Shown here: piece by piece, positions 1 to 5,036 of the stretch
How the letters are laid out: each line of letters opens with the position of its first letter
How positions within the stretch are numbered: position 1 is the stretch's first letter
NCBI GenBank assembly: GCA_013695405.1
Contig: JACDAO010000583.1
Span: forward strand, 1 to 6,012
Length of the DNA stretch: 6,012 bases
From: Acidobacteriota bacterium
GTDB lineage: Bacteria > Acidobacteriota > Vicinamibacteria > Vicinamibacterales > Vicinamibacteraceae
Reading direction: 5' to 3'
Translations under genes and position numbers: made by a program
Notes under the pieces: generated by a model
Database searches by the model: none
Seen by the model: the letters and a program-made list of their open reading frames with translations, nothing else
What the model was told of the DNA's origin: nothing

Positions 1-221
1 TGGCCAGCGTCGGCACCGATGGCATCGACGGCCCGACCGACGCCGCCGGTGCCTGGGCCCACTCCGGCACGCTGGCCGCGGCGGCCGAGCAGTCCCTGGA
101 CTGGCAGGCGCTGCTCACGGCCAACGACAGCTACGAACTGCATCGCCGGCTCGGCACCTTGCTGCGCACCGGTCCCACTGACACCAACGTCGGCGACGTG
201 CAAATCGTGCTGGTGTATTGA
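1..221 (+). CDS. Glycerate 2-kinase, MOFRL type (C-terminal end, partial)
   Basis: Only the last 72 residues are present; the reading frame starts at base 3 and ends at the TGA at 219-221. The fragment has the motif SVGTDGIDGPTDAAGA near its start and TGPTDTNVGDVQIVLVY at its very end. Both are hallmarks of the C-terminal MOFRL domain of the type-2 glycerate kinase family (GckA/TtuD-like), whose members are usually a little over 400 residues. These cytoplasmic enzymes phosphorylate D-glycerate with ATP, normally to 2-phosphoglycerate, feeding hydroxypyruvate, tartronate or serine-cycle carbon into glycolysis. The ATP-binding N-terminal part lies outside the window, so activity cannot be judged. 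The gene converges on a minus-strand gene with a 25-base gap that holds no convincing terminator hairpin. The family call is firm. The exact substrate is inferred from the family. Confidence 0.9.
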   Translation, partial: ASVGTDGIDGPTDAAGAWAHSGTLAAAAEQSLDWQALLTANDSYELHRRLGTLLRTGPTDTNVGDVQIVLVY

Positions 222-246
222 CGGGCCGACCTCTCAGCGACCAGCC

Positions 247-699
247 TCAGGGCTCCGGCGTACTGCGGTAGACCTCGCCGAGCAGGTTGCCGGCGAGCGC
301 TGCGCGCGCGGCGGCCTGTCCGTCGGTGGCTGTTGCGGCGGCGGCCGTGCCCGGGTCGGTATTGGGGAACAGCCCTTGCGCCTCGCGCAGCGCCTGCGCC
401 GCCTGATCGATCTTCGCGGCTTCGTTGGGGGGCAGGTCGTCCGCGCCGTCGGTCTTGAAGGCGTCAAGCAGCCGCAATGCCTCTCGGACGTGCCCGGTGG
501 CGTCACCGAAGTTCGATCGCGACAAGGCGACCCGCGCGTCGAGCGTGCGGACGCGCGCTTCCGATAGACGCAGCCGCAGCATCGCGCGGTCGCGGGATAC
601 TTGCGCAGGGTAGGCCTGGTACCAGCCGAAGAGGACCCCCATGAAGGCCCCCACCAGTACACCGATCGCTACTTGCCCCCACAGCCGTCCTCGAGTCAT
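247..699 (-). CDS. Small membrane-anchored helical protein, unknown function
   Basis: This encodes 150 residues from an ATG at 699 to a TGA at 247. I do not recognise a family. Residues 1-8 are short and basic, residues 9-27 form one hydrophobic helix rich in Gly and Val (VAIGVLVGAFMGVLFGW region), and residues 35-82 are a charged amphipathic helical stretch, possibly coiled-coil or TPR-like. Residues 92-112 form another helix, followed by an Ala/Thr-rich low-complexity segment and a short C-terminal helix. The layout fits a membrane anchor with a helical soluble domain. The open frame extends upstream to a GTG at 759, but that extension would run through the palindromes, so I prefer the internal ATG just before the hydrophobic helix. 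No clear Shine-Dalgarno is seen before it. It is last in the sigma-factor block, 66 bases downstream of the secreted-protein gene, and could be co-transcribed or independent. The gene looks real; its function is unknown. Confidence 0.7.
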   Translation of the reverse strand: MTRGRLWGQVAIGVLVGAFMGVLFGWYQAYPAQVSRDRAMLRLRLSEARVRTLDARVALSRSNFGDATGHVREALRLLDAFKTDGADDLPPNEAAKIDQAAQALREAQGLFPNTDPGTAAAATATDGQAAARAALAGNLLGEVYRSTPEP

Positions 700-714
700 G
701 GCATCAGGGTAGCA

Positions 715-726
715 GGGCTCGAGCCC
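715..726. repeat. Perfect 12-base palindrome in intergenic gap
   Basis: GGGCTC followed directly by GAGCCC is a perfect self-complementary dodecamer in the 66-base gap between two minus-strand genes. It lies 16 bases upstream of the ATG at 699. A GTAG tetranucleotide sits two bases to its left on the plus strand (709-712). It could be a protein-binding site or a degenerate partner of the REP-like hairpin beside it, or it could be chance in GC-rich DNA. Confidence 0.45.
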
Positions 727-732
727 CAAGGA

Positions 733-760
733 GGTAGGCGCCGGACTTGTCCGGCGCACC
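733..760 (+). repeat. REP-like GTAG-headed hairpin
   Basis: The plus strand carries GTAG (734-737) followed at once by a perfect 9-base inverted repeat, GCGCCGGAC / GTCCGGCGC, with a two-base TT centre (738-757). Outer GGT (733-735) and ACC (758-760) can add three more pairs across a two-base bulge. A GTAG (or GGAG) tetranucleotide at the foot of a GC-rich palindrome is the signature of REP elements mobilised by RAYT (IS200/IS605-like tyrosine) transposases. It lies 8 bases past the stop of the minus-strand gene ending at 766, so it may also stabilise that transcript's 3' end or attenuate transcription. No T-run follows it on either strand, so it is not a canonical intrinsic terminator. The structure is directly visible; the REP identity is inferred from one copy. 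Confidence 0.6.
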
Positions 761-765
761 CAACC

Positions 766-1458
766 CTATTTCAGAATCGCCGCCGTCACCTCGACCGTCA
801 CGATGCGATCAGTGGCGGCGTTGGCCGATCGGGCCGCAATGACAGGTGTGCCAGGCGTGAGCAAAAACGTCAGGGCGTCGTTGATGGTGGTGTACGCCGG
901 CCGCGGCGCCGCCGCAGCCTTCTCGTCCACCGTGGCGGGAGCCGGTCGCCCCTCGCTCGCGAGTGGATTCATGGCACTCACGCTCTGGTAGACGAAACGC
1001 AATTCGAGGAGCACCCGCTGATCGGGGGTCACGTTCACCGAGGCGTCCACGTTCAGGGGCAGATCGCGGATATTGCCGTTGGCGATGGGGACGCTGGCCG
1101 TGCTCCGGACACCGCTGGAACGTCCGTCCGCCACCACCAGGGAGACGACCTTCTTCTCGGGGGCGGCACTGCCACTCTGCTCCGTGATGGTGACGTCGAT
1201 CTTCACGTTCCGAGAGGGCACGGGACGACGTTCAGCCGGATGCGGCAGAGCGGCAGGGGGAGTCGGCGGCGTCTCTCGCTCCGCCTGAGGTGCTTGCACC
1301 GGCCGCGGCGGCTCAGGTGCGCGGGCTGACTGCGCGGCGCGTGGGGCACCCCCCGCCTGCGCGGCGTGTGGTGCTTCCGGGGCTTGCGGTGCGTCCTGAG
1401 TGGACACTGTCAGGCCGAGGGCCGCGGTGGCGATGAGTGCGAGGGCAATGGACTTCAC
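766..1458 (-). CDS. Secreted Pro/Ala-rich protein, unknown beta-rich C-terminal domain
   Basis: This encodes 230 residues from a GTG at 1458 to a TAG at 766. Residues 1-19 (Lys-Ser followed by IALALIATAALGLTVS) form a signal peptide, so the product is probably periplasmic or surface-exposed. Residues 21-82 are a disordered linker rich in Ala, Pro and Gln. Residues 84-230 have strongly alternating hydrophobic patterns typical of beta strands (NVKIDVTITEQ, KKVVSLVVADG, PLNVDASVNV, RVLLELRFVYQS, and a final RIVTVEVTAAILK). There are no cysteines and no catalytic motif I can name. The start is well supported: the signal peptide begins there, GAGGAG lies five bases upstream, and the GTG overlaps the previous gene's TGA by four bases, indicating translational coupling. 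Position third in an ECF sigma cassette suggests an envelope-related target or sensor component, but that is inference. The frame upstream of 1458 is open yet antisense-like and is not part of the gene. Confidence 0.82.
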   Translation of the reverse strand: MKSIALALIATAALGLTVSTQDAPQAPEAPHAAQAGGAPRAAQSARAPEPPRPVQAPQAERETPPTPPAALPHPAERRPVPSRNVKIDVTITEQSGSAAPEKKVVSLVVADGRSSGVRSTASVPIANGNIRDLPLNVDASVNVTPDQRVLLELRFVYQSVSAMNPLASEGRPAPATVDEKAAAAPRPAYTTINDALTFLLTPGTPVIAARSANAATDRIVTVEVTAAILK

Positions 1459-2135
1459 GGTGTCTCCTCTTCGTCGAGCGGTGCAATCACGATGGGCGGC
1501 AGCGGGATTTCCGCTGGCACGATGTCTTCGAGCGGCGCGAGCGGCGCCATCACGATCGCCGCTGGCGCGATGTCTTCGAGGTCGGTCGGCGGTAGGCCGG
1601 TCGGCACCGGCGCCCACGCCATGACGGGCGCACGGGGCTCGCGTCCCGATCCGGTGATGCGCGAGTGGGCCGGGCGGGGCGCTGCCTCGAATGCCCCGGG
1701 CCTCAACGTTGCGAACTCGGCAAACGGATCCATGGCCCAGTACGCTTGCGGCGGCAGCACCGGCCGATCGATGTCCCGCACGGCACCCCACCCCGTGGCC
1801 TGGTGGGGCCGGCTCGCCCCTCGGTCCGGCCACGTCCTTGTCGACCCGAACGCGGACGCGGAACTTTCAACGTGCGCGACGTGTGGCAGAGCCACTCGGG
1901 TCCGGCCGGCGTGCCATGACGCTCCGAGCATGACGATCGCCGTCGCGGTGATCGGTAGCACCCACGGCAGCCTCAGGTAGCCGGCGACCACTGGCGGACG
2001 GCTCGGAGGGCCGGCCGTGACGGCCGACGTGCGTGCCAGTACCTGCGCGACGTGGGGGCGCGGCGGCTGCGGGCGAGCCAGTGCCTCGAGGGCGGCGTCA
2101 ATGTGCGCATCTGCGCGGTAGTCGGGCGAAGTCAT
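1455..2135 (-). CDS. Single-pass membrane protein in anti-sigma position
   Basis: This encodes 226 residues from an ATG at 2135 to a TGA at 1455. Residues 1-50 are cytoplasmic-type sequence with a short helix (IDAALEALARPQ), and residues 57-74 form one transmembrane helix (LPWVLPITATAIVMLGASW region). Residues 80-226 are an unusual periplasmic-side tail rich in Pro and Ala, ending in two related units that begin LEDIAPA (186) and LEDIVPA (202), then acidic DEEETP. The gene lies 26 bases after the sigma factor gene and its stop overlaps the next start. A short cytoplasmic N-terminus, one membrane helix and an extracytoplasmic tail, encoded just after an ECF sigma gene, fit an anti-sigma factor. 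However, the protein has no cysteine, so it lacks the HxxxCxxC zinc motif of ZAS-type anti-sigma factors, and I recognise no family. An in-frame GTG at 2162, overlapping the sigma stop (TAGTG), is an alternative start adding nine residues; neither start has a strong Shine-Dalgarno. Confidence 0.78.
   Translation of the reverse strand: MTSPDYRADAHIDAALEALARPQPPRPHVAQVLARTSAVTAGPPSRPPVVAGYLRLPWVLPITATAIVMLGASWHAGRTRVALPHVAHVESSASAFGSTRTWPDRGASRPHQATGWGAVRDIDRPVLPPQAYWAMDPFAEFATLRPGAFEAAPRPAHSRITGSGREPRAPVMAWAPVPTGLPPTDLEDIAPAAIVMAPLAPLEDIVPAEIPLPPIVIAPLDEEETP
1464..1469 (-). promoter_or_regulatory. Shine-Dalgarno GAGGAG fixing the GTG at 1458
   Basis: Read on the minus strand, GAGGAG is followed by five bases (ACACC) and then GTG. 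It lies inside the last codons of the upstream gene, which encode the acidic end EEE. It is the clearest ribosome binding site in the window and decides the start of the secreted-protein gene. Confidence 0.75.
1511..1580 (-). repeat. Imperfect internal duplication in the membrane-protein gene
   Basis: Positions 1511-1532 and 1559-1580 are the same 22 bases with one difference (A at 1519, G at 1567), offset by 48 bases, an exact multiple of three. In protein terms they encode the LEDI-x-PA repeats near the C-terminus; flanking IVMAPL and IVIAPL copies extend the unit. This points to an in-frame tandem duplication at the 3' end of the gene. Confidence 0.75.
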
Positions 2136-2161
2136 TGATGGCACCCATCGTCGAGATAGCA

Positions 2162-2722
2162 CTACGGCCGCGCCAGTCGCGCACGCAGCATCCGTCGCGC
2201 GTCGCTGACCCGCCACTTCAACGTCCCCACCGGCACCCCGAGCAGCGCCGCTGCCTCGGCGTACGGCAGGTCCTGCGTCGCCATCAACAACAGCGCATCC
2301 CGATGCGCTCGGGGAAGTCCTTTCACCAGCCGCTTCACGCGTGCTCGAGCGGCCTGGTCGAGGACGTCGGACTCGGCGTCGGCCTCCGTCGAGACCAACT
2401 CGATCGTCGCGCGATCCTCCGGGTCGGCGGCATCGTCCACGCGCAGCATTCGCAGCCACCCCACCACACTCCGCCGCCGATCCAGCGCCTTGCGCCACGC
2501 GATGGTGAGCAGCCAGGTGCGGAACGACGATTGGCCGCGAAATGCCGCAAGCGCCTGCCACGCCGCGATCCACGCCTCCTGCGCGGCATCGTCGGCCTCC
2601 GCCCGGGAGACCAGGGCCGCGTGCGCCGCCCGGAAGACTGCGCCGTGGTGCCGGTGCACGAGCTCGGCCCAGGCGTCCTCGGCCCCTGCCCGGGCGCGGG
2701 TCACGAGGTCGCTGTCGGTCAC
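2162..2722 (-). CDS. ECF-type RNA polymerase sigma factor (sigma-70 family)
   Basis: This encodes 186 residues from a GTG at 2722 to a TAG at 2162. Residues 4-84 match sigma region 2: DLVTRARAGAEDAWAEL opens the domain, DDAAQEAWIAAW (44-55) is the region 2.1/2.2 core, and FRGQSSFRTWLLTIAWRKALD (61-81) is the region 2.3/2.4 stretch that melts and reads the -10 element. A roughly 40-residue linker (86-125) precedes region 4 (126-182), with helix-turn-helix DLPYAEAAALLGVPVGTLKWRV (151-172) for -35 recognition. There is no region 1.1 or 3, and the length is typical of RpoE-like ECF factors. The product would redirect RNA polymerase to a small regulon. It heads a run with a membrane protein and a secreted protein, implying control by an envelope signal. 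The GTG start matches where the family normally begins. An in-frame ATG at 2773 would add 17 unconserved residues and overlap the rnr start, so I reject it. Confidence 0.92.
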   Translation of the reverse strand: MTDSDLVTRARAGAEDAWAELVHRHHGAVFRAAHAALVSRAEADDAAQEAWIAAWQALAAFRGQSSFRTWLLTIAWRKALDRRRSVVGWLRMLRVDDAADPEDRATIELVSTEADAESDVLDQAARARVKRLVKGLPRAHRDALLLMATQDLPYAEAAALLGVPVGTLKWRVSDARRMLRARLARP

Positions 2723-2726
2723 CGAC
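2714..2726. promoter_or_regulatory. Perfect 6-1-6 inverted repeat at the sigma gene start
   Basis: GTCGGT, a central C, then ACCGAC form a perfect inverted repeat that covers the sigma gene's GTG (2720-2722) in the short divergent region. It could be an operator for a dimeric regulator or a small hairpin masking the start codon. A chance 6-base match in GC-rich DNA is also possible, and I see no second copy in the window. Confidence 0.3.
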
Positions 2727-2771
2727 CCTGTAGACTGGGCCTGCCAGCCGATGGTTGGAAAACCTGCCTCC
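2723..2771. promoter_or_regulatory. Divergent intergenic region between sigma factor and rnr
   Basis: These 49 bases must hold, or lie very near, the start signals for both divergent genes. No confident -35/-10 pair for a housekeeping sigma factor is visible on either strand. The only AT-richer patch is TTGGAAAA at 2755-2762, whose GGAAAA could be a weak ribosome binding site for rnr. A short GGTT/AACC inverted repeat (2753-2764) overlaps it. The promoters may extend into the opposite coding sequence or use an alternative sigma factor, possibly the ECF factor itself. Confidence 0.4.
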
Positions 2772-5036
2772 ATGACTCCTGACGACCTCCTGCACCGCAT
2801 CCGCGAACGCCTCACGCATCCCTCGACCGTCAAGGAGCTGATGCGCGTCCTGAAACTGCCGAAGGCCGAGGCGCCGGGGGTCCGGCGCTCGCTCAAGACG
2901 CTGGTGCAGCGAGGTGCGCTGATTGAAACACGCGGCAGCCACTACGGCGTGCCCGAGCTGATGGACCTGGTCGCCGGCCGGATTACCGTGCACCCGAACG
3001 GGTTCGGGTTCGTCCGCGCCGACCATCCGGTCGAGGGCGTGACCGGCGACGTCTACGTGGCCGGGCACAACCTCCACGAGGCGATGCACGGCGATCGGGT
3101 GCTGGTCCGGGTCGAGCGCCATGGTGCCGACGGACGGTCCGAAGGCCGGATCGTCCGGATTCTCGAGCGCAGCGGCAACACCACGGTTGGCCGATTCGAT
3201 CGCGACGACCGTGGCCTGCTGTTCGTCGTGCCGTTCGACAAGCGGCTGTTGATGGACCTGCAGATTCAGGCCGGCGACGAGCTCGACGCGATCCCTGGCC
3301 AGATGGTCGTGGTCGAGATCACTCGCTGGCCGACGCCTGGCCGCAACGCGCTCGGCCGCGTGGTCGAAGTGATTGGCGACCTCGAGGCGCCTGGCGTCGA
3401 CACCCAGATCATCATCCGCAAGCACGGCATTCCCGATCGCCACTCGGACGAGAGCCTGGCCGAGGCGGCGAAGCTCGGGGTCGAGATCGATCCGGCCGAC
3501 ATCGCCGGGCGCACCGACTTCCGCTCGGACGTCGTGGTGACCATCGACGGCGAGCACGCGCGTGATTTCGACGACGCGGTCTCGGTCCAGCGACTGGAGA
3601 ACGGCCATTACCTGCTGAAGGTGCACATCGCCGACGTCGCCCATTACGTTCGCGAGGGCAGTGCGCTCGATCGCGAGGCGGCCGAGCGGGCCACGTCGGT
3701 CTACTTCCCCGAGCGCGCCGTCCACATGTTCCCCTCGGACCTGGCGACCGGCCTGTGCAGCCTGCGGCCGCGCGTCGACCGGCTGGTGCAGTCCTGCGTG
3801 ATGGAGATCGACGGCCGCGGTCGGGTGGTGGAGTCGTCGCTGCACGATGGCGTGATCTTCAGTCATGCGCGCATGACCTACACCGAGGTGCACGGGATTC
3901 TCGGCGGCGACGAGGCGCTGCGCGACACCTACCGCAACCTGATTCCGCACTTCGACCGGATGCACGAGTTGTTCGCGATCCTCAACATGCGCCGCAAACG
4001 GCGCGGATCGATCGACTTCGACCTGCCCGAGGCCAACATCGTGCTCGACGAGGACGGCCAGATCGAGAACATCCTGGTCGCCGAGCGCAACGTCGCGCAC
4101 CGCCTGATCGAGGAGTTCATGCTGGTCGCCAACGAGACCGTGGCGGCCTTCCTCGACGAGCACGAGGTGCCGACGCTGTACCGCGTCCACGAGACCCCGG
4201 ACCTGCTCAAGGTGGAGCACTTCGAGGAGTTCATCGCCACGCTGGGCTACAGCCTGGCGGCGCCACTGAACGCGATCAAGCCGCGCCATTTCCAGAAGCT
4301 GGTCGAGAAGCTGCGCGGCAAGCCGGAGGAGCGTCCGGTCGCCACCCTGATGCTCCGGACGATGCAGAAGGCGCGCTACGACACAGCCTGCCTCGGGCAC
4401 TTCGGCCTGGCCGCCGGGGAATACGCACACTTCACCTCGCCGATTCGCCGCTATCCCGACCTGATCGTCCACCGCACGTTGCGCGAGTTCAGGCACGGCC
4501 TGCTCACCGAGGCCTTGCACGAGGAGCGCGTCGAGGAACTGCCCGACGTGGCCCGGCACACCTCGGAGATGGAGCGGCGCGCCGACGAGGCCGAGAACGA
4601 ACTGGTTGCCTGGAAGAAGGTCCGGTTCATGGCCGACAAGGTCGGCGAGGAGTACGACGGCATCATCACCGGGGTCGCACCGTTCGGGCTGTTCGTGCAG
4701 CTGACCGAGCACTACGTCGAGGGCCTGGTCCACATCTCCAGCCTGGCCGACGACTACTATCGCTTCCTCGAGCGCGTCCACCAGCTGCGTGGCGAGCACA
4801 CCCATCGCGTGTTCAAGCTCGGCGACACCGTGCGCGTCCAGGTCGTCCGCGTCGACCAGGAGCGCCGTCAGGTCGACCTCGCCGTCGTCGACGTGCTCGA
4901 ACGCCTGCGCGCGTCCGAACGCAATCGCGGCGCGCGTACCAGCAGCGCTCGTCCGAAGAAGGACCAGCCGCGCAGCACCGGACGGCCCGGCAAGCGCGAG
5001 CGCGCCGTCAAGAAGGCGACGCGCCGCCGATCCTGA
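2772..5036 (+). CDS. rnr: Ribonuclease R (RNB-family 3'-5' exoribonuclease)
   Basis: This encodes 754 residues from an ATG at 2772 to a TGA at 5034-5036; E. coli RNase R is 813. It degrades structured RNA processively from the 3' end to nucleoside monophosphates, acting in mRNA decay and in rRNA and tmRNA quality control in the cytoplasm. Domains in order are a winged helix (about 5-58), a cold-shock RNA-binding domain (67-115, with GRITVHPNGFGFVRAD), a second cold-shock-like region (about 135-215), the RNB catalytic core (about 230-570), S1 (about 627-708, DGIITGVAPFGLFVQL) and a Lys/Arg-rich tail (717-754). The catalytic motif TIDGEHARDFDDAV places metal-binding aspartates at 259, 265, 267 and 268, with the same spacing as D272/D278/D280/D281 in E. 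coli. FTSPIRRYPDL (554-564) is the other RNB signature. The winged helix and basic tail favour RNase R over RNase II. The ATG is supported because the winged-helix domain starts directly after it; upstream frame is antisense to the sigma gene. Confidence 0.97.
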   Translation: MTPDDLLHRIRERLTHPSTVKELMRVLKLPKAEAPGVRRSLKTLVQRGALIETRGSHYGVPELMDLVAGRITVHPNGFGFVRADHPVEGVTGDVYVAGHNLHEAMHGDRVLVRVERHGADGRSEGRIVRILERSGNTTVGRFDRDDRGLLFVVPFDKRLLMDLQIQAGDELDAIPGQMVVVEITRWPTPGRNALGRVVEVIGDLEAPGVDTQIIIRKHGIPDRHSDESLAEAAKLGVEIDPADIAGRTDFRSDVVVTIDGEHARDFDDAVSVQRLENGHYLLKVHIADVAHYVREGSALDREAAERATSVYFPERAVHMFPSDLATGLCSLRPRVDRLVQSCVMEIDGRGRVVESSLHDGVIFSHARMTYTEVHGILGGDEALRDTYRNLIPHFDRMHELFAILNMRRKRRGSIDFDLPEANIVLDEDGQIENILVAERNVAHRLIEEFMLVANETVAAFLDEHEVPTLYRVHETPDLLKVEHFEEFIATLGYSLAAPLNAIKPRHFQKLVEKLRGKPEERPVATLMLRTMQKARYDTACLGHFGLAAGEYAHFTSPIRRYPDLIVHRTLREFRHGLLTEALHEERVEELPDVARHTSEMERRADEAENELVAWKKVRFMADKVGEEYDGIITGVAPFGLFVQLTEHYVEGLVHISSLADDYYRFLERVHQLRGEHTHRVFKLGDTVRVQVVRVDQERRQVDLAVVDVLERLRASERNRGARTSSARPKKDQPRSTGRPGKRERAVKKATRRRS

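Noticed and set aside
222..260. Possible terminator between the convergent genes
   Set aside because: Only a 4-base stem (AGCC/GGCT, 243-254) is visible, with no T-run on either strand.
728..735. Perfect-looking Shine-Dalgarno AAGGAGGT on the plus strand
   Set aside because: The only start in range is a TTG at 747 inside the hairpin, and the frame after it is antisense to the secreted-protein gene without recognisable content.
2490..2771. Upstream in-frame extension of rnr
   Set aside because: It lies entirely within the sigma gene on the other strand, is rich in Ala, Arg and Ser without a fold, and the RNase R winged helix begins right after the ATG at 2772.
2723..2896. N-terminal extension of the sigma factor
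   Set aside because: It overlaps rnr antisense, has many Arg and Ser residues and no sigma homology; region 2 begins just after the GTG at 2722.
2136..4805. Very long minus-strand open frame antisense to rnr, continuous with the membrane-protein gene
   Set aside because: Its translation is rich in Val, Asp, His, Arg and Gln, as expected from the complement of GC-rich rnr codons, and shows no domain. The plus-strand frame has complete RNase R motifs. Only the part from 2135 down is a gene.
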